Source: Bacteroidales bacterium (GTDB lineage: Bacteria > Bacteroidota > Bacteroidia > Bacteroidales > Lentimicrobiaceae). Taken from it: a DNA stretch of 64,000 nt. Both the position numbers and the translations under genes were made by a program. The stretch covers positions 1 through 64,000 of the forward strand of contig JADJEQ010000022.1 of assembly GCA_016709025.1 (NCBI GenBank), given 5' to 3'. Of the stretch, positions 9,262 through 18,179 are shown piece by piece (position 1 is the stretch's first letter; every line of letters begins with the position of its first letter). Below the pieces are notes generated by a model. That model saw nothing but the letters and a program-made list of their open reading frames with translations. It did no database searches and had not been told where the DNA came from.

Positions 9262-9744
9262 ATGAAAACCAAAAATTTCATTGCGCTTACACTTGCCGGC
9301 TTCTTTAGCCTTGCATTGATTACCTCATGTGGAGGCGGCGGAAAAACCGGCTCTGAATCGACCGATTCAACTCAGGTTACCGAACAACCGGCCGAGGCTG
9401 CAGCACCCAGTGCCGAACAAATGGCTTTAGGTGAAAAGATTTATAAGGAAAAATGCTTTGTGTGTCACCAACCCAATGGACAAGGGATACCAAATGTATT
9501 CCCCAACCTGGTAGGATCTGATTTTCTGCTCAACCAAAAAGTTCTTGCTGTTACCCAGGTATTAAATGGTTCATTAAAAGTTACTGCCAACAAAACCGTT
9601 AAATACCCTGCACCAATGCCACCACAGGTTGCAACGCATGAAGAAGCTGTTGCAGTTATCAATTATGTTCTCAACAACTTTGGCAACAAGGGTGGTTATG
9701 TTACCATTGACCAGGTAAAGGACATTGTAATTGATCCAAGATAG
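9262..9744 (+). CDS. Lipoprotein monoheme cytochrome c
   Basis: A 160-residue exported cytochrome. The signal peptide ends in the lipobox LITSC, so C23 should be lipidated. A disordered Thr/Glu/Ala linker (about 24-50) tethers a single class I cytochrome domain with CFVCH at 65-69 and a probable axial Met in APMPPQVATH. The linker suggests a mobile electron shuttle held at the membrane. It is the last gene before a terminator and ends the cbb3 locus, so it may deliver electrons to CcoP/CcoO, or carry them between ACIII and either oxidase. Partner choice is inference. Confidence 0.88.
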   Translation: MKTKNFIALTLAGFFSLALITSCGGGGKTGSESTDSTQVTEQPAEAAAPSAEQMALGEKIYKEKCFVCHQPNGQGIPNVFPNLVGSDFLLNQKVLAVTQVLNGSLKVTANKTVKYPAPMPPQVATHEEAVAVINYVLNNFGNKGGYVTIDQVKDIVIDPR

Positions 9745-9767
9745 AAATATATAACCAGGTAATTAAA

Positions 9768-9788
9768 GGGAGCTTCGGCTCCTTTTTT
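9768..9788 (+). terminator. Intrinsic terminator of the cbb3 locus
   Basis: The stem GGAGC/GCTCC closes a TTCG tetraloop (9769-9782) and is followed by TTTTTT. It lies 24 bases after the cytochrome stop codon and marks the end of the ccoI-to-cytochrome block. Confidence 0.9.
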
Positions 9789-9914
9789 GTTATTCGGAAC
9801 TTTATTTTCCATTTTCAATACACAGCAAGCCTAAATTTGATTAATTTAGTATTTTGAAACACAATAACATCAGTTTTTACAAAGAGAAATTATCACACAT
9901 TAAAAATAATAATC

Positions 9915-10580
9915 ATGAAAAAGCTATTCATCGCTGCACTATTGGTTTTATCGGGTATTTTCAATTTACTTTCGGCCCAGGAATTCTCCAATTTCATTTC
10001 CTGTAAAGTTGATGGGAAAGAATATAAGGCAGAAGCCAGAAGGATGAAGATTCCGGTTTCCGGCTTCGAATACCTCGCGCTTGCTTCCTTTCAGGTAAGC
10101 CCCGATGTGCAGGTATGGATTCAGCTTTATTATTTCACTGACAGCCTGAAACCGGGGACTTATCCCATTATTTCAGAAGATGATATGGAATCAGATGCCA
10201 AATTAAAGGCCAATCAGGATCGGGTCTGGGTCCTGGTTGATTATACAGAAGAAACAAAGGGCCTGGGACATGCTTTTCATGATGGCGAATCGCTTAGCGG
10301 GACATTAACCATCGATAAGGTTTCCAAGACTTTTGTCGAAGGAAGTTTCGAAGCCACTTTAAAAGGTGTTTACTATGTCAAAAGGACGATGGCTACAGTA
10401 ACTGGTTCCGGAATCAGAGGTAATCTTGAGCGGAAAGCCTTTACTAAAGCTGGTGGTGGCATGGTTGCTAATGGAGGTGCGCATGATCATGACAATACAA
10501 AAAAGGACGATAAGACAGACACCATTGTTCTCACCAACGGTCAATTTCATGTTGACTGGACCAAACCTGAAAAGGAATAG
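9915..10580 (+). CDS. Secreted protein of unknown function
   Basis: A 221-residue protein with a clear signal peptide (MKKLFIAALLVLSGIFNLLSAQ). The mature part is beta-rich, starting NFISCKVDGKEYKAEARRMKIPVSG, with a second block around GTLTIDKVSKTFVEGSFEATLKG. The latter resembles small Bacteroidota lipoprotein-like domains that hold one sheet. The C-terminal segment HDHDNTKKDDKTDT is rich in His and Asp and could bind metal. No catalytic motif is seen. It stands alone between the cbb3 terminator and a repeat-filled gap, so context gives no role. Confidence 0.75.
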   Translation: MKKLFIAALLVLSGIFNLLSAQEFSNFISCKVDGKEYKAEARRMKIPVSGFEYLALASFQVSPDVQVWIQLYYFTDSLKPGTYPIISEDDMESDAKLKANQDRVWVLVDYTEETKGLGHAFHDGESLSGTLTIDKVSKTFVEGSFEATLKGVYYVKRTMATVTGSGIRGNLERKAFTKAGGGMVANGGAHDHDNTKKDDKTDTIVLTNGQFHVDWTKPEKE

Positions 10581-10936
10581 ATTAACCGGATCAATGCTGT
10601 AAATCAGCAGATTAGTAAATTAGTATATTAGCAGATTAGCTGATTAGTCGATTAGCTGATTATTTAGACTTTAAACTTTGAGGCTCCTCCGAAAAGTCAA
10701 AAGAGATAATCAGACGCCAAGACACCAATATTCGTATAATATTGATAATCAAAGGCCATAAATGATGGATTTTTGTGGTTTAGTGATTTAGTGGCAAAAA
10801 CAGGTTTCGGGGTGGACTCAACTTTAGACTTTGAGTTTGAAGTATCACGTAATTTCTCATACTAAAATCAAATTCAATTTTACTTTAGACCCCGCCTGCC
10901 GGCGGGCAGGTTTAGACTTCAGACTTTTTACTTGAA
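10581..10936. repeat. Repeat-filled intergenic region (ATTAG octamers, CTTTAGA words, GC palindrome)
   Basis: No gene is seen. 10604-10664 holds octamer-like repeats of the form nnATTAGn. 10665-10680 and 10822-10840 hold CTTTAGA/CTTTGAG words. 10822-10890 resembles 31297-31367. It is followed by a GC-rich palindrome at 10891-10910 in which CCCGCC/GGCGGG and CCTGCC/GGCAGG can form alternative stems. The convergent genes on either side end in this gap. Confidence 0.7.
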
Positions 10937-11809
10937 TTACAGAAGTACATCCAGGCACAAAAGTACCATCACAAAGAAATAATAGACATTTATTCTGATA
11001 AAGGATGTCCTGAATTCAACATCTTCTTTTGATGGTTTGATTAATCCTGTAAAGATGGCAACCAGAAAAACAGACAATGCCCACAGGATATAGATGATGA
11101 CGGTATGGTTAAACCGGTAAAATCCAGGAAGCATAAAGGCTACAACCGCTGTGGCCGCAATCCATACAAAGGTCAGACGGCGGATCTGGACATTGCTGAA
11201 GCGGGTTGTGAGCGACTTTAAGCCGGCCATTTCATACTCATGTCCGAAGCGAAGCAACAATAACCAGAAATGGGGTATCTGTCCGATAAAGAAAAAAAAG
11301 CCCAGCGCAACAGCTACAGGGTCGATCAATGAACCACCCGCTGCTACCCAACCGATAAGAGGGGGTAAAGCACCGACGACAGATCCGGGGACTACGGCAA
11401 AAGCTGTTGTGCGCTTTAGCGGTGTGTAAATACCGTTATACCATATCAGGTTCAGGATCCCAAGTATAAAGGCCATTAACCCGCTGAAATGGTATAATAT
11501 GAATAAACCTGACAATGAGAACAGGATAATGAACATCCAGGCCCCGGTCAGACTGATTCTGCCTGACGGGATTGGCCTGTTGCGGGTACGGGGCATCAAC
11601 AGGTCTGTTTTGTATTCCTGTACCTGGTTAAGGGCAGAAGCCCCGGATGCCAGCAAAAAGACTCCGGCGAAAGAATAAACAAAGCCAGGGTCAAAGTTTC
11701 CCTGGCTAAGTAAATATCCTGTAAAAGTGGTTAATGCTACCGGGAGTGAGATGCTGAACTTGCCAAGCCAGGCATAAGCTTTGAATTGCCTTTTATATGA
11801 GGTTGTCAT
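10937..11809 (-). CDS. ctaB: Protoheme IX farnesyltransferase (heme O synthase)
   Basis: A UbiA-family prenyltransferase of 290 residues with about eight membrane helices. It adds a farnesyl group to heme b to give heme O, the precursor of heme A for the caa3 oxidase. The prenyl-diphosphate binding motif is seen as NQVQEYKTDLLMPRTRNRP (about 61-79); the second conserved loop follows PLKRTTAFAVVPGSVVGALPPLIGW. The start ATG overlaps the ctaC stop as ATGA, showing translational coupling. It is the last gene of the ACIII-caa3 operon. No ctaA (heme A synthase) is present in the window. Confidence 0.93.
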   Translation of the reverse strand: MTTSYKRQFKAYAWLGKFSISLPVALTTFTGYLLSQGNFDPGFVYSFAGVFLLASGASALNQVQEYKTDLLMPRTRNRPIPSGRISLTGAWMFIILFSLSGLFILYHFSGLMAFILGILNLIWYNGIYTPLKRTTAFAVVPGSVVGALPPLIGWVAAGGSLIDPVAVALGFFFFIGQIPHFWLLLLRFGHEYEMAGLKSLTTRFSNVQIRRLTFVWIAATAVVAFMLPGFYRFNHTVIIYILWALSVFLVAIFTGLIKPSKEDVEFRTSFIRINVYYFFVMVLLCLDVLL

Positions 11810-12741
11810 TTAAGGGTTTTCAAATACTCGGTTATATTGGCGACATCCTCATCACTGAGCTGAGTTTTATAAGATACCATCATCCCTTTTGTATATCCCT
11901 TTACGATGTCAGCATCCGGCTCGTAAATTGAACGCTTGATGTATTCATCGTCGGCCAGGATTTCCCTTTCTTTTCCATCCGTAATCACGGTAAGTTTATG
12001 TCCATAAACACCCTTATAGGTTGGTCCGACTATTTTGGTTCCATCGGATGAATGACAGACGACGCAGCCATTTTTTTCCATTAGGCGTTTACCTTCAGCA
12101 ACAGGATCGGCCACCGGGGCAGATTTTCTGGTTGTATCAGCCATTTTTGCATACCATGCATCAAATTCAGCCTGTGGCATGGCTTTTACCTCTGTAAACA
12201 TGTATGAATGCGATAGTCCGCAATATTCAGTGCAGAACAGTTCGTATGAACCTTCTTTCTGAGCAATGAACCAAAGTTTATTTCCTCTTCCCGGAACCAT
12301 ATCTTCTTTGATTCTGAATGCCGGGATGTAGAAACTATGAATAACGTCAAGTGAAATAAGATCCAGGGTAACCGGCTTATCAACAGGAACATAAAGCGTA
12401 TCGGTTTTGATGCCGTTTTCGTATTCAAACATCCACGACCACATCCGGGCTGTAGCCTTGACCTTCATGGAATTCTCAGGTATTTTATTCATTGGTGAAT
12501 AACCCGCCCATCCATAAAAGAACATGATGATAACCAGAATGGTTGGAATCACAGTCCAGACGATCTCCAGTGTATTACTGCCGTGAATTTGGGTGGCAAC
12601 AGGATTCCGTTTCTTATTATAGCGGAATATAAACCAGATCAGGGTTCCGGTTATTCCCACCAGAAAAAGAACCGAAATACCTATTATGAAAATAAAGGCA
12701 GTATCGGTGTTCGTTACAAAATTTGAAGCTCCTGAGTACAT
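11806..12741 (-). CDS. ctaC: caa3 oxidase subunit II with C-terminal cytochrome c domain
   Basis: A 311-residue subunit. Two N-terminal membrane helices (about 15-38 and 60-80) precede the cupredoxin domain, whose CuA ligands are visible: H135, C170, E172, C174, H178 and M181 (CTEYCGLSHSYM). After a short linker a fused cytochrome c domain has CVVCH at 226-230 and a Met-containing loop near KGMMVSYKTQLS. The fused cytochrome makes this a caa3-type enzyme, so electrons can enter from ACIII without a soluble carrier. Followed directly by ctaB. Confidence 0.95.
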   Translation of the reverse strand: MYSGASNFVTNTDTAFIFIIGISVLFLVGITGTLIWFIFRYNKKRNPVATQIHGSNTLEIVWTVIPTILVIIMFFYGWAGYSPMNKIPENSMKVKATARMWSWMFEYENGIKTDTLYVPVDKPVTLDLISLDVIHSFYIPAFRIKEDMVPGRGNKLWFIAQKEGSYELFCTEYCGLSHSYMFTEVKAMPQAEFDAWYAKMADTTRKSAPVADPVAEGKRLMEKNGCVVCHSSDGTKIVGPTYKGVYGHKLTVITDGKEREILADDEYIKRSIYEPDADIVKGYTKGMMVSYKTQLSDEDVANITEYLKTLK

Positions 12742-12747
12742 ATTGTT

Positions 12748-13035
12748 TTATCTGTATAAGTAATCGAAAAAAGTTACAACAATTACGGCCATAAAAATGA
12801 GAATTACAATGGTAGCCATAAAACGGTAAATCTTCTGGTCGAACCGAAGGTGCATGAAGTACATAAGCACAATTGCAACCTTGATTGATGCAATAAGCAT
12901 AGCTGCAGCAGTATTGTAAGGTCCCAGTTCAACGCTGGTAATTGCCACTGTAATTACAGTAAGGGAGATGAGTAATAAAAGAACCAGAATATGGTTTTTA
13001 TATTCGACAATGTGGTGGTGTTTATCTTCGCTCAT
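12748..13035 (-). CDS. ctaF: Cytochrome c oxidase subunit IV family protein
   Basis: A 95-residue protein with three hydrophobic helices (about 12-30, 38-60 and 70-92). The sequence VELGPYNTAAAMLIASIKVAIVLMYFMHLRF matches the small subunit IV (CoxD/CtaF) of bacterial caa3 and related oxidases. It lies between subunits III and II, six bases from ctaC. Its function is structural, helping assembly or stability. Confidence 0.9.
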   Translation of the reverse strand: MSEDKHHHIVEYKNHILVLLLLISLTVITVAITSVELGPYNTAAAMLIASIKVAIVLMYFMHLRFDQKIYRFMATIVILIFMAVIVVTFFDYLYR

Positions 13036-13047
13036 GTCAGATGTGTA

Positions 13048-13668
13048 TTAATGGATGAGGTAGAACAATGGGAAAAGGAAAATCCAGATCAGGTCAACCA
13101 GGTGCCAGTAGAGACCACTATTTTCAAGTAGGAAAAACCTGGTGCTGTGGATCTTGCCGCTCTTTACCTGAAAGAAAGAAACTGCAAGCAATATCATACC
13201 GACAATGATATGGATGCCATGCAGTCCTGTCATAAAGAAGTAGAGGCTGAAGAACAGCATGTCTCCATTGCTGAGCATCTTCATCAACTCAGAACCCGGA
13301 TACATGCCATGTTCAAATTTTGCTCCCCATTCAAAGTATTTATTCACAAGGAAAGTCAGCGCCAGCAGCAGTGTTAATCCAAGCATTATGAGGGTCATTT
13401 TTTTATCATTCTTCTGAATTGCCGAAATAGATATTGCTACGGTAGCACTGCTTATCAGAAGAATTATGGTATTGATGAGCCCCATTGTAATACTCAATTC
13501 CTCATGGGCTATATGAAAAGCAACAGGGTTTCTGAACCTGTAAACGGAATAAACAATAAACAGGCCCCCGAAGAGGAGAATTTCAGTAAATATAAACAGC
13601 CACATGCCTATTTTCGAGGCTTCGTCGTCGCGGTGCAGATCTGCATGATGGTTTGCAGTTGTTTCCAT
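13048..13668 (-). CDS. ctaE: Cytochrome c oxidase subunit III
   Basis: A 206-residue membrane protein with five helices, beginning after a short His/Asp-rich N-terminus (NHHADLHRDDEASKIGMWLF). The segments FFMTGLHGIHIIVGMILL and SGLYWHLVDLIWIFLFPLFYL are subunit III signatures. This is the short five-helix form common with caa3 oxidases. It lies 12 bases from each neighbour in the cta block. Confidence 0.94.
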   Translation of the reverse strand: METTANHHADLHRDDEASKIGMWLFIFTEILLFGGLFIVYSVYRFRNPVAFHIAHEELSITMGLINTIILLISSATVAISISAIQKNDKKMTLIMLGLTLLLALTFLVNKYFEWGAKFEHGMYPGSELMKMLSNGDMLFFSLYFFMTGLHGIHIIVGMILLAVSFFQVKSGKIHSTRFFLLENSGLYWHLVDLIWIFLFPLFYLIH

Positions 13669-13680
13669 GCTTTCTAAGGT

Positions 13681-15291
13681 TTATTTATAATCATAGGGTT
13701 CGTGGTCAACTACAGGTATCTCTTCAAAATTCTCCAGTATAGGAGGTGATGAGATCGTCCATTCTAATGTGCGGCCTTCCCATGGATCATCAACTTCTTT
13801 ACCTGAGCCTTTTTTGGCTCTCAACAGGTTTACGATGACGATGATTAATCCGGTTGCCATAATCCATGAACCCACTGTTGAAACAATGTTAAGCGAATGG
13901 AATTGTTCAAGATAATCATAATACCGGCGTGGCATCCCCATCAGCCCAAGGATAAACATGGGGAAATAGAGCGTATTAAAACCGATAAAGAAAATAACCA
14001 GACCGATATTGGCGATTTTCCCATTGTACAACTTGCCGTACATTTTGGGATACCAATAATGCAAGGCAGCAAAAAAAGCGAATCCTGTTCCTCCGAATAC
14101 GATGTAATGGAAATGTGCAACAACAAAAGCTGTGTCATGCACATGAATATCGGTTGCCAGTGACCCAAGAACCAGTCCTGAGAATCCCCCGATCATAAAA
14201 ACGAAAATAAATCCCATGGCCCAGTAGAATGGAGTCTGGAGATTGATTGAGCCTTTATAAAGGGTAGCAGTCCAATTGAATACTTTAATCGCAGAGGGGA
14301 TGGCAACAAGAAATGTGATAAAGGAGAACACCCAGCGGGCAGTGGTACTCATTCCTGAAGTGTACATATGGTGACCCCAAACAAAATATCCGACAAAAGC
14401 GATGGCCATGCTCGAAATAACCATGGCTGTGTAACCAAAAACTGTTTTGCGGGAGAATGTGATTACAATTTCGGTTATAACACCCATGGCAGGAAGAATC
14501 ATGATATAGACGGCAGGGTGTGAGTAAATCCAGAACAAATGCTGGTATAGGATGGGATCGCCTCCAATGGCCGGATCAAAGAATCCGATTCCAAGTGTCC
14601 TTTCTGCTATTACCATAAGGAAAGTTATACCTACTACCGGTGTGGCAAGTAACTGAATCCAGCCGGTACCATAAAGAGTCCAGCAGAACAGCGGCATCCT
14701 CATCCAACCCATACCCGGTGCCCTGAGGCGGTGCATGGTAACTATAAAATTGAGCCCCGTAAGAATGGATGAAAAGCCGAGAATGAACGCTCCGGTCACG
14801 GCTGCAACAACATTTGTCTGGGTTTTTAAGCTGTAGGGAGCATAAAATGTCCATCCTGTATCGGGTGGGCCATCACCCATAAATTGTGATGCCAGTACGA
14901 CCATCGCCCCGATCATGTATAAATACCAGCTGAACAGGTTTAACCTGGGAAATGAAACGTCTTTGGCCCCGATCATGATCGGCATGAAAAGGTTGCCAAA
15001 TACGGCAGCAACACCTGGTATTACAAAAAGAAAGATCATGGTAAGTCCATGAACGGTAAACAGACCGTTGTATGTCTGTGCACCCATGATTTGTTCACCC
15101 GGCGATATAAGTTCAAGCTTCATCAGAAGACCCATGACAACGCCGGAAAGGAAGAAAGTCATCATGGCATAAAAATACATCAGCCCGATGCGTTTGTGGT
15201 CAGTTGAAGTCAACCACCCCATCAGCCCTGTGTACTTACCTCTGTATTCCAGAAAGTTGGGTTCGTGTTTGTGTTCTGTGTTTTCCACCAT
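13681..15291 (-). CDS. ctaD: caa3 oxidase catalytic subunit I, A2 type
   Basis: A 536-residue heme-copper oxidase subunit with about twelve helices. The binuclear-centre region WIYSHPAVYIMILPAMG gives the CuB His and the cross-linked Tyr. HDTAFVVAHFHYIVFGG carries the heme a3 and heme a His ligands. The YSHPxV motif, in place of the Glu of the usual D-channel, is the defining mark of A2-type oxidases such as the Rhodothermus caa3 enzyme. It ends in a hydrophilic tail (VDHEPYDYK). It is preceded by sco after eight bases. Confidence 0.96.
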   Translation of the reverse strand: MVENTEHKHEPNFLEYRGKYTGLMGWLTSTDHKRIGLMYFYAMMTFFLSGVVMGLLMKLELISPGEQIMGAQTYNGLFTVHGLTMIFLFVIPGVAAVFGNLFMPIMIGAKDVSFPRLNLFSWYLYMIGAMVVLASQFMGDGPPDTGWTFYAPYSLKTQTNVVAAVTGAFILGFSSILTGLNFIVTMHRLRAPGMGWMRMPLFCWTLYGTGWIQLLATPVVGITFLMVIAERTLGIGFFDPAIGGDPILYQHLFWIYSHPAVYIMILPAMGVITEIVITFSRKTVFGYTAMVISSMAIAFVGYFVWGHHMYTSGMSTTARWVFSFITFLVAIPSAIKVFNWTATLYKGSINLQTPFYWAMGFIFVFMIGGFSGLVLGSLATDIHVHDTAFVVAHFHYIVFGGTGFAFFAALHYWYPKMYGKLYNGKIANIGLVIFFIGFNTLYFPMFILGLMGMPRRYYDYLEQFHSLNIVSTVGSWIMATGLIIVIVNLLRAKKGSGKEVDDPWEGRTLEWTISSPPILENFEEIPVVDHEPYDYK

Positions 15292-15299
15292 TTTTATAT

Positions 15300-16100
15300 T
15301 TATTCTTTGTTTACAATTACTTTTTTTCGTGGCTTGAATAAAAGTACCAATAGCACGATTAACCCAGCCAGTAAAATGAGTGTTCCTGCCATTTTCGTAA
15401 TATTCAGCACATATTGCTGGCCCGCTGGATCATATGAATAACAAAACTGAAGTATCCTGAAAATAGTCGGGCCACTCTTTCCCTGCGATGCTTCTATAAC
15501 TGCCATTTTAAACTCGAATGGCAGAAAGTAGGTTCCCTGAAGATATCGGGTTATTTTGCCATCGGGACTCAACATGATAATGGTTGCCGAATGCAAAAAA
15601 TCGTTTCCAGCCCTTTTAAATTTAAAGCCGGTAGCAGTCGTTACTTTCATAATGTTCGTGCTGTCACCGGTATAGAATTTCCAACCTTCCTGATCAACAT
15701 CTTTTGTAATCAGTTTCAGATAATTGGTTCTTTTTTTAACAGCCAGATCTGTGCCTTCACGTTGATCGAAACTGATGGTAATAACCTGGAAATCTTTACC
15801 CAGTACCAGGTCAGTTTTGCTGATCATTTCTGAAACGCTCGTCATCAGAGGGCTGCAGATACCAGGACACCGGTAATATACAAACATGAGAACCGTTGGC
15901 TTATCGATAAGTTGCTTAAGATTGTATGTTTTGTTATCAGTACCGGTAAAGACGAGGTCGTCGGGCAGGTATTCATCAAGGTGTTCCGCAATACCGATTT
16001 CGGGTTGAGGTGACTTAATGTTACTGGTTGCAGGAATCTGCCCTTTAAGGCTTATCCCGAAAACCATAATCAACCCAATAATCAGATGTTTAATTATCAT
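15300..16100 (-). CDS. SCO1/SenC family copper chaperone
   Basis: A thioredoxin-fold protein of 266 residues that loads copper into the CuA site of subunit II. It has a signal peptide at 1-20, the copper-binding CxxxC in YYRCPGICSPLM, and the conserved distal His in DFLHSATIIMLSPDG. An additional C-terminal helix (about 237-257, AGTLILLAGLIVLLVLLF) anchors it in the inner membrane, rather than the usual N-terminal anchor. It is the first gene of the oxidase part of the operon, 320 bases after actF, where a secondary promoter could lie. Confidence 0.92.
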   Translation of the reverse strand: MIIKHLIIGLIMVFGISLKGQIPATSNIKSPQPEIGIAEHLDEYLPDDLVFTGTDNKTYNLKQLIDKPTVLMFVYYRCPGICSPLMTSVSEMISKTDLVLGKDFQVITISFDQREGTDLAVKKRTNYLKLITKDVDQEGWKFYTGDSTNIMKVTTATGFKFKRAGNDFLHSATIIMLSPDGKITRYLQGTYFLPFEFKMAVIEASQGKSGPTIFRILQFCYSYDPAGQQYVLNITKMAGTLILLAGLIVLLVLLFKPRKKVIVNKE

Positions 16101-16420
16101 TTTATTTTTGTTAGCAGAGGAATCAAATTTGCAAAATCGGCAGAATCAACTTTAGATAATAGAAATTTGAACATTAAACCAAAGAGGTTGCCGTTTGTTA
16201 GAGGCATCCTCATTTTTATTTTAACCCACTTTAATTAGTTCCGGGAATCCACACCGGATTTTTTGTAACAATGGTTGCCCGGCTTATTCCTTCGACCTCA
16301 CCGGGTGCTGCAGGCAGGTTTAATCTGTTACTATTGTTTTTTTTTCGGTAAAATAGCGCTTTGAATAAAATGAAAGTTTCATAATTATTCGGCATTTTAC
16401 TTTTTACTTTTTACTTGGTA
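16101..16420. other. Intergenic gap between actF and sco
   Basis: No gene is seen. It holds a degenerate copy of the TTCGAC...CAGG-type dispersed motif at about 16289-16319 and a TTTTTAC heptamer repeat at 16395-16416 next to the actF stop. No promoter box of the TAnnTTTG type is seen for sco. Confidence 0.5.
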
Positions 16421-17584
16421 TTAATGCAGGTGATGATGAAGGCTTTCTTCTAGGTATGGATGATTTTTTGGAATCAGGTCGGCACTTGCAAGTGCTTTTC
16501 CGAAGATCAAAACAAACAATCCGGCAAAACCTGCGAAGAATCCAATTTCAATCAGCCCGAAAACCGGCGCATGTAAAATTGTCGGGAAAATCTGTTCGTA
16601 AAGGTCAATGTATTGTCCGATAATTAGTACAATTGCCAGCGCCTTGACAATATGGATGTTTTTGTTCGTAACCTGTGAAAGCATGAGGGTGAAAGGTAAA
16701 AACCAGTTAATAAAGAAGTTAACATAAAAGATTACCTTGAACCCACTGTGCCAGCGTTCGTAAAAGTAGGCAGTTTCTTCAGGGATGTTTGCATACCATA
16801 TCAGCATGAACTGTGAAAAGGTAAAATAGCCCCAAACGATACTAAGCATGAAAATATATCGTGAAAAATCGAGCAGATGACTTTTATTCAATGCCGGAAA
16901 AAAGCCCTTCTGGTGCAGAATAATAATAAAAAGTACCATCACGGCTGTTCCGTGATAAAAAGCTGCTACAAAGTTCCTGAGTGAAAATATGGTACTGAAC
17001 CAGTGCACATCGATCGACATAATCCAATCGAAAGTTGCAAACGAGAAAGTTATGGCAAGCAGGAAAATATGGATTTTCGACAGCAGCTCACTTTTTTCAA
17101 AATAGAGCATTCCACCATATTTGTCTTCATCTAGTGAAGCTTTTCTGATCAGGCGTGTCATAATTGTCCAGGCCATAAAAAACAGAATAAGCCTTATAAA
17201 GAAGAAAGGGATATTCAGGTAAGGCGCTTTATGCTGGATTAATGCATCACCAGCAATAGCTTCCTCATGGGTCCAATGGTAAAGTGAGTGCATTCCAAAG
17301 TAGAGTAATAGCATGATAATCCCTGCGTATGGAATATAGGCCATCATGGCTTCAGGAACCCTTTTAAACATGGAAGACCAGCCCGACTGGGAAATGTGTT
17401 GTAAAGCCATGAAAAAGCTGGCCCCAATTGACAATGACAGGAAATAATAGTTGTTTAGCAGCAAATTAGCCCATGCCCTTTCCGGATGGGTAATGAAACC
17501 GTAAGCCATAACGGCTGCCCCGACTACAATCAGGGCTATAGCTGCATATTGAAAGCGTTTTGAAAGGGTAACTCTTGTGTCCAT
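16421..17584 (-). CDS. actF: Alternative complex III membrane subunit ActF
   Basis: A 387-residue protein with about ten membrane helices, of the NrfD/PsrC-like fold. It is annotated in this phylum as quinol:cytochrome c oxidoreductase quinone-binding subunit 2. Landmarks are ASFFMALQHISQSGWSSMFKR, ATFDWIMSIDVHWFSTIFSLRNF and FSQFMLIWYANIPEETAYFYERW. In solved ACIII structures ActF pairs with ActC in the membrane. The C-terminus is His-rich (SLHHHLH). It starts nine bases after actE. Confidence 0.93.
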   Translation of the reverse strand: MDTRVTLSKRFQYAAIALIVVGAAVMAYGFITHPERAWANLLLNNYYFLSLSIGASFFMALQHISQSGWSSMFKRVPEAMMAYIPYAGIIMLLLYFGMHSLYHWTHEEAIAGDALIQHKAPYLNIPFFFIRLILFFMAWTIMTRLIRKASLDEDKYGGMLYFEKSELLSKIHIFLLAITFSFATFDWIMSIDVHWFSTIFSLRNFVAAFYHGTAVMVLFIIILHQKGFFPALNKSHLLDFSRYIFMLSIVWGYFTFSQFMLIWYANIPEETAYFYERWHSGFKVIFYVNFFINWFLPFTLMLSQVTNKNIHIVKALAIVLIIGQYIDLYEQIFPTILHAPVFGLIEIGFFAGFAGLFVLIFGKALASADLIPKNHPYLEESLHHHLH

Positions 17585-17593
17585 TGCGCTCCT

Positions 17594-18172
17594 TTAGTTT
17601 ACGGTGTTTTTTTGCAATTCATTTTTTACAAATAAGGCAATCTTCCAGCGATCATCAGGGCGGATCATATGAGCGTGTGCTCCCATAGTATTGAATCCGA
17701 CACTGATAACATGATAGATATCGGCATCAGGCATGGCAAGCATTTTTTCTGAAATAAGGGATGCCGGTTTTATCGCGAATCGTCCACTCGTGAATAGGTA
17801 ACCATCTCCATTGCCGAGTTCGCCATGACAGCCTAAACAGAAAATATTGAATTGCTCTTTCCCTCTTTTGATGTTTTCGGGGGTTGCTTCAATCGGGTTG
17901 ATCAGTTCAGCAGCAGCCTGCAGACGTCCTTCCGGTGTGTTGGGATAGGCGTAGGGTATAATTTCGCGGGAAATGGTATTTTCTGCCGGAAGCCGCATCG
18001 CCTGACTATCGGCCATGGCCGGATTTACAGCATATGTTTCGTAGGCCAGTGAATGCACCATATCGGGAAAATACTCGTACCCTTTATCGTTTCGTGTACG
18101 GTCGCACGAGGTTCCCAGGAGCAGAATTCCAAACAATGCTGCAAGGGCTGTGATTAATTTCTTGCGTATCAT
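17594..18172 (-). CDS. actE: Alternative complex III monoheme cytochrome ActE
   Basis: A 192-residue lipoprotein cytochrome c. The signal ends LLLGTSC, with C23 as the lipidated residue. The heme site is CLGCH at 112-116, and a probable axial Met is M159 or M166 in the FNTMGAHAHMIRPDDRW region. ActE takes electrons from ActA and passes them to the oxidase CtaC cytochrome domain. It lies seven bases after actD. Confidence 0.93.
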   Translation of the reverse strand: MIRKKLITALAALFGILLLGTSCDRTRNDKGYEYFPDMVHSLAYETYAVNPAMADSQAMRLPAENTISREIIPYAYPNTPEGRLQAAAELINPIEATPENIKRGKEQFNIFCLGCHGELGNGDGYLFTSGRFAIKPASLISEKMLAMPDADIYHVISVGFNTMGAHAHMIRPDDRWKIALFVKNELQKNTVN

Positions 18173-18179
18173 GTGCCGC

